Translations under genes and position numbers: made by a program | The notes under the pieces: model-generated | The model's input: the letters and a program-made list of their open reading frames with translations, nothing else | Databases searched by the model: none | Told to the model about the DNA's origin: nothing | Shown here: positions 6,006 to 11,914 of the stretch, piece by piece | Numbering within the stretch: the first letter of the stretch is position 1 | How the letters are laid out: every line of letters starts with the position of its first letter | Origin: Roseateles_B flavus | GTDB taxonomy: Bacteria; Pseudomonadota; Gammaproteobacteria; Burkholderiales; Burkholderiaceae_C | Direction: 5' to 3' | Assembly (NCBI RefSeq): GCF_039872765.1 | Contig: NZ_JBDPZC010000026.1 | Coordinates: 1-13,942 of the forward strand | Length of the DNA stretch: 13,942 nt

Positions 6006-7019
6006 ATGCAAACGCGCCTCGACCTACCCCAGCCCGCCCCGCTTGCCACGGCCGCCCCGAATGAAGTGCCTGCACGCCAGGCGGTCTCCCTGCCTGATGC
6101 CCCAGCCGGGCGTTCTCCCGGCTGGGTGCCTCCGCTGCGCGCCCTCCGGGTCCTGGCCCGGCGCATGGAGCTCGGTGCCAAGGACTGGTTGAAGCTGGTC
6201 GTGGCCTTTGCGCGGCATCCCCGGGCCGTGAGTGGCTGGCTGGTGCTGCTGGTCGGGGACCCGGTGCTGCAGCGTGTCAATGACGCCAGGCTGCTCAGCA
6301 AGGTGACGCGACCCTACCTGGACCAGGCCTTGTCCCTGCCGGAGCGGGTGCGCCTCCTGGCGGGCCACTATCGCTGGCTCCATGCGCAGGGCATGGGCGA
6401 CCTGGCCTGCGCGGCCCATGCCGCTCCCCAGTGGCTCTATGGCTGGCAGGGCAAGGACGGAACGGGCTTCGAACTGCAGTTGCAGGCTATGCATGACGGT
6501 CATCGCGAAGGGGAGCTGAGCCTCAGCCTGCGCATGGACGGGCGCACGCTGTACACGCTGACGGGCCTGGTCGATGCGCAAGGTGCGGGCGCGCCTGCCT
6601 TCGTTGTGGGCCGGCTGCAGGGAGAAGCCTCGCAGGATGCCGCCGAGCGCATGCGCCTGGCCACCAAGGCCCTGCATGGATGCCGGCCGGCCAGCCTGCT
6701 GGTCACTGCGGCGGCCCAATGGAGCCAGGCCCTGGGTTGCTCCTGGCTGGAGCTGGTCGGCAACAGCCAGCGCATCGCCATCAATGCCTGGCGCCGGCGG
6801 CGCATCCTGGCGGACAACGAGCGGCTCTGGCAGGAGATGGGCGCAAGCCTGGGCTGCAACGGCCGCTGGCGCCTGCACGCCCGTGCCGGCCGGGAACTGG
6901 ACCTGGACAGCATTCCTTCGCGCAAGCGGGCCGAGGCGCGCCGCCGGCACGCGCTGCTGCAGGCGCTGTCGGAGGGCCTGCAAGAGTCCATGCGCCGTGC
7001 GGTACTTCCGCGGCCCTGA
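6006..7019 (+). CDS. VirK/YbjX family protein (DUF535)
   Basis: A 337-residue soluble protein of the DUF535 family, which includes Shigella VirK and Salmonella/E. coli YbjX; these are linked to envelope and antimicrobial-peptide resistance phenotypes, but the molecular activity is unknown. Landmarks are RPYLDQALSLPERVRLLAGHY (about 102-122), the beta-rich middle with LSLSLRMDGRTLYTLTGLV (171-189), a GRLQG turn (202-206), and the highly typical basic closing motif IPSRKRAEARRR at 303-314. The first 40 residues are proline- and alanine-rich and probably unstructured; a shorter start at Met54 is possible. No good ribosome site precedes the ATG. It is transcribed away from a two-component regulator, which is an attractive control link, since PhoPQ governs the enteric relatives. 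The stop lies 5 bp from the convergent glutaminase stop. Confidence 0.85.
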   Translation: MQTRLDLPQPAPLATAAPNEVPARQAVSLPDAPAGRSPGWVPPLRALRVLARRMELGAKDWLKLVVAFARHPRAVSGWLVLLVGDPVLQRVNDARLLSKVTRPYLDQALSLPERVRLLAGHYRWLHAQGMGDLACAAHAAPQWLYGWQGKDGTGFELQLQAMHDGHREGELSLSLRMDGRTLYTLTGLVDAQGAGAPAFVVGRLQGEASQDAAERMRLATKALHGCRPASLLVTAAAQWSQALGCSWLELVGNSQRIAINAWRRRRILADNERLWQEMGASLGCNGRWRLHARAGRELDLDSIPSRKRAEARRRHALLQALSEGLQESMRRAVLPRP

Positions 7020-7072
7020 AGGACTCAGAAGATCGAACGGCCCGTCAGGGTGGTCAACCACTCCAGGGCCGC
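7010..7072. terminator. Nested stems across the convergent DUF535/glutaminase ends
   Basis: GCGGCCCTG (7010-7018) and CAGGGCCGC (7064-7072) are perfect inverted repeats. Inside, GGCCC (7039-7043) can instead pair with GGGCC (7066-7070) around GTGGT-CA-ACCAC (7050-7061). The stops of the two genes are only 5 bp apart, so any terminator must lie in coding sequence; these stems are candidates for both strands. There is no T-run, and part of the symmetry could be chance in GC-rich coding DNA. Confidence 0.3.
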
Positions 7073-7966
7073 CACCCCGGCCAGCGAGTTGCCATTTGCA
7101 TCCAGGCCGGGTGACCACACGCAGATGCCGCAGACATTGGGGATGAGGGCCACGATGCCGCCACCCACGCCACTTTTGGCGGGCAACCCGACGCGGAAGG
7201 CGAAATCGCCTGCGGCATCGTAGGTGCCGCAAGTCAGCATCAGGGCATTGAGCCGCTTGGAAAGGCTGGGTGACAGCAGGCGCTCGCCACTCCATGGCAA
7301 TTCGCCATGGTTGGCCAGCAGCAGCATGGCCCGGGCCAGCTCCACACAGCTCATCTCGATGGCGCAGTGGCTGCAGTAGGCGTCCAGGATGCGATCGACA
7401 GGATTGTGCAACCGGCCGAAGCTGCGCATGAAATGGGCCATGGCCGCGTTGCGGTCGCTGTGCTTGCGCTCCGACTGCGCGACCCGCAGGCTGTAGTCGA
7501 CGGTGGCGCTGTCGGACAGCCTGCGCAGCAGGTCCACCAGGGCAGTCTCGGGCTGGACATGGCGCGTGCACAGCACGTCGGTGACGGCCAGTGCACCTGC
7601 ATTGATGAAGGGGTTGCGCGGCTTGCCACCTTCATGCTCAAGCTGCACGAGCGAGTTGAAGGGCGTCCCGGAGGGCTCGCGGCCCACGCGCTCCCAGAGC
7701 GCGTCACCCTCATGCCGAAGGGCCATCAGCAACGCGAAGAGCTTGGAAATGCTCTGAATGGAAAAACGCTGGCGCGATTGCCCGGTCTCCCAGAGTCTGC
7801 CGTCGATGCCCACGATGGCCATGCCGAACTGTTCGCGCGGCACGCGGGCCAGTTCAGGGATGTAGCTGGCGACCTGGCCCTGGCTCAACAGGGGCTGGGC
7901 ACGGGCGGCGATCTCCTGCAGCGCTGCGTCGAAGTCAGGCCAGGGCAGGGGGAGGGTACGGCTCAT
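7025..7966 (-). CDS. glsA: Glutaminase (serine-dependent, beta-lactamase-like fold)
   Basis: A 313-residue cytoplasmic enzyme that hydrolyses L-glutamine to L-glutamate and ammonia. Its length matches bacterial GlsA (about 310). The active-site S-x-x-K is in FSIQSISKLF: S72 would be the nucleophile and K75 the base. Other family blocks are KPRNPFINAGAL (about 115-126), the ERKHSDRNAAMAHFM segment with Asn, the helix following AYCSHCAIEMSCVELARA, the block LTCGTYDAAGDFAFRVGLPAKSGVGGGI with the conserved Tyr and the glycine-rich loop, and SPGLDANGNSLAG near the end. In enteric bacteria such enzymes help acid resistance. It stands alone on this strand, with no obvious ribosome site, and its upstream side faces the long gene-free gap before the peptide-synthetase cluster. 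Confidence 0.95.
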   Translation of the reverse strand: MSRTLPLPWPDFDAALQEIAARAQPLLSQGQVASYIPELARVPREQFGMAIVGIDGRLWETGQSRQRFSIQSISKLFALLMALRHEGDALWERVGREPSGTPFNSLVQLEHEGGKPRNPFINAGALAVTDVLCTRHVQPETALVDLLRRLSDSATVDYSLRVAQSERKHSDRNAAMAHFMRSFGRLHNPVDRILDAYCSHCAIEMSCVELARAMLLLANHGELPWSGERLLSPSLSKRLNALMLTCGTYDAAGDFAFRVGLPAKSGVGGGIVALIPNVCGICVWSPGLDANGNSLAGVAALEWLTTLTGRSIF

Positions 7967-8579
7967 GCGCGCATGCTAGCGCCACCGTCATGGCTTCTAA
8001 GCCTGGCACGCGGCAATGGCGGTGACACTGGCTTCGCGAGCCGGCAACGGCCACTTGCTCGGGATGGCCCCGGCAGCGCAGGCTCTGTGCTCTGGGTAGG
8101 CCACTTCTTTGCTGCCTGGAGGGGCCGTCGGGTGTGCAGTATTGGGGGCGAAAGGCCGTGAAGGCCTGCGCATGTTCACAAAGCCCACGGCATCTCGGCG
8201 ACAGTTTTGCGAACGCTGGGAGCCTTCCGGGGCGAGTGCCGCACACACAGAATTTCATGTGATCTTCCCGAACTGGTCACGCCGCGTGCGGCCTTGCCTG
8301 AGCAAGGGGCGGGCCGCCCCTGAGCCGCCGGCGCAACAGCCGACTGATTGCAGTTCAATTGCAGCCAGCATGTCGCGACACTGCGACGCCGCCCCCGTAT
8401 TCATGGGGGGGCAAATGTTTCTGGATGTCATCGGGTTTTTCAGTGCCTTGCGAGCCCTGGGCGCCGGGGAACGGGCCGATATCCGGGGTGGCTGCGGCAT
8501 GGTATGTCCCTCTGCTGCCTAGTATTTGCCGCTTGCCTGGGCTAGGCATGCGCTCACGCCCGCTGGCTGTAAGACAAGC

Positions 8580-8594
8580 CCTAACTTAGTTAGG
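8580..8594. promoter_or_regulatory. Perfect 6-bp inverted repeat, candidate operator of the cluster
   Basis: CCTAAC (8580-8585) and GTTAGG (8589-8594) are perfect inverted repeats around TTA. The site is A/T-rich compared with its surroundings. Its centre is about 64 bp before the start point implied by the promoter guess at 8616-8644, which is where many activators bind. No regulator gene for it is in the window. Confidence 0.4.
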
Positions 8595-8615
8595 TCGCGT
8601 GTCACTAGTAACTTC

Positions 8616-8644
8616 TTGCAGGGTTGGCGTCGGCAAAAAATAAT
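8616..8644 (+). promoter_or_regulatory. Candidate sigma-70 promoter for the biosynthetic cluster
   Basis: TTGCAG (8616-8621) and AATAAT (8639-8644) are separated by 17 bp. The -10 box matches 5 of 6 consensus bases, the -35 box 3 of 6. It would give a leader of about 300 nt before the chosen aminotransferase start. Weak as sequence evidence alone, but it is the best match in the gap and lies just after the inverted repeat at 8580. Confidence 0.3.
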
Positions 8645-8703
8645 GGAAGTGGCCATAGACTGGTCATACGACCTCGCTAACGTTGTGAGATCGGTGGTCA
8701 GGG

Positions 8704-8766
8704 CAGGAAAAACACCCGGGTGCATCCATCAGGGTGTTGCCTGGCCAATAGGCTTGCTCTTGCACC
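8704..8766 (+). promoter_or_regulatory. Possible structured RNA leader with interlocking stems
   Basis: AACACCC (8711-8717) pairs perfectly with GGGTGTT (8732-8738), supported by CAGG (8704-8707) with CCTG (8740-8743). Within that loop GGTGCA (8719-8724) pairs with TGCACC (8761-8766), which lies outside it. The two stems therefore exclude each other or form a pseudoknot. The centre is the 10-bp palindrome CACCCGGGTG (8713-8722). Function is unknown; an attenuator-like switch or a DNA operator are both possible. Confidence 0.3.
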
Positions 8767-8951
8767 GGGTGAGCCAGTGAAGAGATTGTGGAGTTCGCAT
8801 GGACCCCCGCAATCCAGACCGAGGTGCATACAAAGGCTTGAGGAAATCAGCGGCTCTGCTGGCTGCGTCTGCATTCATTGGCTCTGCCATGAGTGCTGAC
8901 AGGCAGGGCTTTGTTCATCATTCTCGATTGCGAAGTAGGGGGGCATGTGCC

Positions 8952-10286
8952 ATGAACAGATACGAAGTCCTGCGCGGGCGGGAGTCCCAGGCGCGGACTT
9001 ACGCGGCAAATTTTGAAGGCGTCTTCGAGTCAGGGGCAGGCATCCGACTGCGTGACCAGAGTGGCCGGGAGATCATTGACTGCCTGGCCTGCGCGGGAGC
9101 GCTGCCATTGGGGCACAACCATCCTGAGTTGGTGGAGGTGTTGACCCAATTCATTAAGTCAGGGCATGTCCATCAGGCCCTGGACCTCACGACTCCGGCC
9201 AAGTACGAGTTTGTCCAGGAACTGTTCGGCTTGCTGCCCGAGGAGTTCGCCAGCCGCGCAAAGGTCCAGTTCTGCAGCCCCAGCGGTTCCGACGCCGTCG
9301 AGGCAGCCCTCAAGCTGGCCCGCTTCGCCACGGGGCGGCACAACATCATCGCCTTCCATGGTGCCTACCATGGCATGACGGGCAATGCCCTGGCCGCCAT
9401 GGGCAACCTGGGGCCCAAGGCCGGCATCGGGCCCGGGCCTGGTGGTATCCATTTCATGCCCTATCCCTACCGATTCCGCTGCCCCTTCGGCACGGACGGC
9501 AGCCAGACGGACGAGCTGTCCATCAACTACCTGCGTCGGGTCCTCGAGGATCCGGAGAGCGGCATTGCCAAGCCTGCTGCGGTGATCGTGGAGGCCGTAC
9601 AGGGCGAAGGAGGCTGCATCCCGGCCTCGGGCGACTGGCTGCGGGCACTCCGCGCCTTGACGCAGGAGCATGGCATCCCGCTCATCCTCGACGAAGTCCA
9701 GAGCGGCTTTGCGCGCACAGGGCAGATGTTCGCCTTCGAGAGTGCCGGAATCGTGCCGGATGTGCTGGTGCTTTCCAAGGCGCTGGGCGGCGGCTTCCCG
9801 CTGGCGGTCGTGGTGTATGACCAGTCGCTGGACAAGTGGCCTCGCGGCATGCATGCCGGCACCTTCCGTGGCAACCAGATTGCCATGGTCGCCGGGCAGG
9901 CCACGATGCGCATTCTTCAACGCGACGGTCTCGCGCAGCATGCCCAGAAGATGGGCGAGCTGCTGATGTCGGGCCTGCGCGACCTGGCCCGCCGCTATCC
10001 GGCGCTTGGTGACGTGAGAGGCCGGGGCCTGATGGTGGGTGTCGAGGTGGCCGAACCGCAGCAGGGCGGCCAGCCCGGTCCCGGGAACGGGGCTTTGGCC
10101 CGGGCCATCAAGCGTTGCGCCATGGAGGCGGGCCTGATGGTGGAGACCGGCGGCCGCCACGGCGCCGTGCTGCGCTTCCTGCCGCCACTGATTCTCACGC
10201 CGTCCGATGTCGGCGCCATTCTTGATCGCCTGGATACGGCGGTGTTTCACGCTTTGAAGCAACAGGGGGTGGCTCATGCAGCCTGA
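8952..10286 (+). CDS. Class III PLP aminotransferase, 2,4-diaminobutyrate--2-oxoglutarate type
   Basis: A 444-residue enzyme expected to convert aspartate semialdehyde plus glutamate (written in that direction) to L-2,4-diaminobutyrate (DABA) and 2-oxoglutarate, using pyridoxal phosphate. Family marks: RESQARTYAANF at residues 10-21, LACAGALPLGHNHP (45-58), the cofactor-phosphate loop PSGSDAVEAALK (110-121), FHGAYHGMTG (135-144), ILDEVQSGFARTG (245-257) with the PLP-nitrogen aspartate D247, and Schiff-base lysine K276 in LSKALGGGFPL. I prefer the ATG at 8952 (AGGGGGG at 8937-8943, 8-nt spacer) because the family's homology starts there and length is typical. An upstream in-frame ATG at 8799 has GGAG 5 nt before it, but the 51 extra codons do not show the local codon bias. 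The MFS gene overlaps its end by 11 bp. Beside a peptide synthetase it most likely supplies DABA as a building block; a siderophore role is also possible. Related ornithine or ectoine-type aminotransferases are alternatives. Confidence 0.87.
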   Translation: MNRYEVLRGRESQARTYAANFEGVFESGAGIRLRDQSGREIIDCLACAGALPLGHNHPELVEVLTQFIKSGHVHQALDLTTPAKYEFVQELFGLLPEEFASRAKVQFCSPSGSDAVEAALKLARFATGRHNIIAFHGAYHGMTGNALAAMGNLGPKAGIGPGPGGIHFMPYPYRFRCPFGTDGSQTDELSINYLRRVLEDPESGIAKPAAVIVEAVQGEGGCIPASGDWLRALRALTQEHGIPLILDEVQSGFARTGQMFAFESAGIVPDVLVLSKALGGGFPLAVVVYDQSLDKWPRGMHAGTFRGNQIAMVAGQATMRILQRDGLAQHAQKMGELLMSGLRDLARRYPALGDVRGRGLMVGVEVAEPQQGGQPGPGNGALARAIKRCAMEAGLMVETGGRHGAVLRFLPPLILTPSDVGAILDRLDTAVFHALKQQGVAHAA

Positions 10287-11721
10287 GGTCCAAACCACGA
10301 ATGCAGTCCAGGACGCGGCTGCCGATCCCTCCATTGCGGAGGCTCCCAAGAAGAAGCCCTTGCTCACGCGCGCCTTCATCCTGCTGTGGCTCAGCGAGAC
10401 CTCCTTCGATATCGGCGCCGCGCTGATGGGCTTCGCCCTCGGTGTCTGGGTCTTCGAGAAGACGGGCTCGGCCGAGCAGTTCTCCTGGACCATTCTGTCG
10501 GCGGCCGTGCCGGCCCTGCTGATGACGCCGTTCTCCGGAGGGCTGGCGGACCGCTATGACCGTCGCTGGGTCATCGCAAGCTGCGATGTGGTCACCGCCC
10601 TGATGGTGATGGTGCTGGCGGCGCTGCTTTACTACGACACCTTGTCCGTCTCGCACCTGCTGGTCTTCAATGGGGTGGGTGCGGTCGTCGGAGCGCTGCG
10701 CAATCCGTCCTATATGGCCGCGATCGGCGCCATCGTCCCCAAGGACAGCTTGACTCAGGCCAATGGCCTGGTGAACCTGTCGCAGGCGCTCATGCACGTG
10801 GGGGCACCCTTGATGGCGGGCTATGTGATGGCGTCGTGGGGCCTGGGCGGCATCATGGTCATCGAGGTTGCCCTGGTCATTGCCGGCGCCGCCGCCATCT
10901 TCGGCGCGCTGTCCAGCGCACGCCACGCCATCCGAGGCACCGAGGAGCCTAGCAAGCAGCATCCCGTGCGGGCCATGATCGACAGCTTCCGTTCGGCCCT
11001 CGGCTATTTCCGTACCGAGCCGCTGATGATCGGCCTGCTCGCCTATGCCGTGCTGCAGGAAAGCCTGATGGTGCTGATCACGGCCATGATCACCCCACTG
11101 GTGCTGTCCACCGGTACCAGCGATACGCTGGGCCTGGTGCTGACCTGTGGTGCCCTTGGCAGCATGGTGGGCGCGGCACTGCTGGTGGTGCTGAAGATCA
11201 ACAAGCGTCTGATGGTCTGGGTCCTGGTGACCGACGCCTGCCTGTCCCTGGCTGTCGTGCTGGCCGGCTTCACCACCTCTCCAGGCGTATGGTGCCTCTG
11301 TGCCTTCATCGCGATGGCAGCGGGCGCAGCCTCTGGTTCCTGCGCCGGAGCCCTGTGGATGCGCAAGATCCCCAAAGCCAAGCAGGGCAGCATCTTTGCC
11401 CTGATCGGTGCCCTGCACCTGCTGGCGCTTTGCGTGGTCATGACGCTCGGCGGTGTTGCTGGCGAGCATGTCTTCGAGCCGGCACTCGCAACCGGAGGGG
11501 CCTGGTCCGAAACCATCGGACAGGTGATTGGCGTGGGCAAGGGGCGTGGCTTCGGCTTCCTCTACGTCCTCTGCGGGGGCGTATGCGTCATCGCATCGCT
11601 GCTGGCCCTGCTCAATCGCCACATGCGAGAGCTTGACCTGCGGGTGGATGACCAGCCGGATATCGAATCGATCGCATCGGTACCGGCTGAGGGGGCTGCC
11701 GTCCCTCAACCCAGCACCTGA
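10276..11721 (+). CDS. MFS exporter (EntS/MFS_3-like), probable product efflux
   Basis: A 481-residue integral membrane protein of the major facilitator superfamily. After a polar cytoplasmic tail of about 30 residues, membrane helices begin at FILLWLSETSF (34-44); the loop motif GGLADRYDRRWV at 88-99 is the classic MFS motif between helices 2 and 3. Further helices lie near 101-120, 124-145, 155-190 (two), 245-262, 271-295, 304-325, 330-350, 362-387 and 420-440, giving about 12, with a long central basic loop (around 193-228) between the two halves. The overall look is that of the H+-antiporter exporters such as enterobactin exporter EntS. AGGGGG at 10264-10269, inside the aminotransferase gene, serves as ribosome site, and the 11-bp overlap implies co-translation. 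It is the natural candidate to export the peptide made by the next gene; the substrate itself is not shown. Confidence 0.87.
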   Translation: MQPEVQTTNAVQDAAADPSIAEAPKKKPLLTRAFILLWLSETSFDIGAALMGFALGVWVFEKTGSAEQFSWTILSAAVPALLMTPFSGGLADRYDRRWVIASCDVVTALMVMVLAALLYYDTLSVSHLLVFNGVGAVVGALRNPSYMAAIGAIVPKDSLTQANGLVNLSQALMHVGAPLMAGYVMASWGLGGIMVIEVALVIAGAAAIFGALSSARHAIRGTEEPSKQHPVRAMIDSFRSALGYFRTEPLMIGLLAYAVLQESLMVLITAMITPLVLSTGTSDTLGLVLTCGALGSMVGAALLVVLKINKRLMVWVLVTDACLSLAVVLAGFTTSPGVWCLCAFIAMAAGAASGSCAGALWMRKIPKAKQGSIFALIGALHLLALCVVMTLGGVAGEHVFEPALATGGAWSETIGQVIGVGKGRGFGFLYVLCGGVCVIASLLALLNRHMRELDLRVDDQPDIESIASVPAEGAAVPQPST

Positions 11722-11754
11722 CACGCAGCGCGCGTAGATCGGGTCCTGTCTGTG

Positions 11755-11794
11755 GTCCAGGCATCAAGCGATGCCTGGACTGCGGAAGCTTTTT
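11755..11794 (+). terminator. Strong hairpin between exporter and peptide synthetase genes
   Basis: GTCCAGGCATC (11755-11765) pairs perfectly over 11 bp with GATGCCTGGAC (11770-11780) around AAGC. A TTTTT run follows at 11790-11794, but 9 bases after the stem rather than next to it. It may end or reduce transcription of the aminotransferase-exporter pair, or act as a processing or attenuation site ahead of the synthetase gene. A bidirectional operator cannot be excluded. Confidence 0.5.
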
Positions 11795-11903
11795 ACTTTC
11801 CGAAACCTGACGAAGCGGGCCGCCTGGCTCCGCACAAGGCTGCGCCTGTTCGTCGCACCTTCCAGGGCATTGCTAGAAATCGTTGCTGGGTCGCGGCCCG
11901 GGC

Positions 11904-11908
11904 AGGAG
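11904..11908 (+). promoter_or_regulatory. Ribosome site that fixes a GTG start for the synthetase
   Basis: AGGAG stands 6 nt before the GTG at 11915. The first in-frame ATG, at 11933, has no ribosome site of its own at the right distance, so the GTG is the better start. Confidence 0.7.
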
Positions 11909-11914
11909 AAGAAC

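Larger units (their letters stand above)
7967..8951. other. Long gene-poor gap upstream of the biosynthetic cluster
   Basis: About 985 bp without a convincing gene. Short open frames exist (for example 8109-8522 and 8643-8780) but lack ribosome sites, family motifs and the G/C third-position bias of neighbours. Structures that can be seen are a direct repeat of ATTGCAG (8347-8353 and 8358-8364, 11-bp period), the palindrome TGTCGCGACA (8371-8380), CCTAAC-TTA-GTTAGG (8580-8594), GGTC-ATAC-GACC (8662-8673), and a possible folded leader at 8704-8766. It probably holds the promoters of the glutaminase gene and of the cluster and may mark the left edge of an acquired segment. Confidence 0.5.

Noticed and set aside
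5870..6301. N-terminal extension of the response regulator by up to 144 residues
   Set aside because: It overlaps the divergent DUF535 gene and is low-complexity; receiver domains begin at MQILLIEDDP. A GGAAAGGAG stretch lies directly against an ATG at about 5988 with no spacer.
6024..7571. 515-codon minus-strand frame spanning DUF535 and part of the glutaminase
   Set aside because: It crosses two well-supported genes and has biased shadow composition.
8003..8025. Sigma-54 promoter suggested by TGGCACG
   Set aside because: The required TTGC-type -12 element is absent at the correct distance.
8109..8522. 137-codon plus-strand frame in the gap
   Set aside because: No ribosome site, no recognisable motif, and no neighbour-like codon use.
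8580..8594. lux-box (quorum-sensing) reading of the CCTAAC/GTTAGG palindrome
   Set aside because: It is 15 bp with an A/T centre and does not follow the roughly 20-bp CTG/CAG-type lux box; no LuxI/LuxR gene is present.
8643..8780. 46-codon frame MEVAIDWSYDLANV... before the aminotransferase, possible leader peptide
   Set aside because: No ribosome site before the ATG (only an A-run), and no stretch of repeated regulatory codons as in attenuator peptides.
10195..11724. 509-codon minus-strand frame opposite the exporter
   Set aside because: Antisense shadow rich in His, Gln and Gly; the plus strand encodes a clear membrane transporter.
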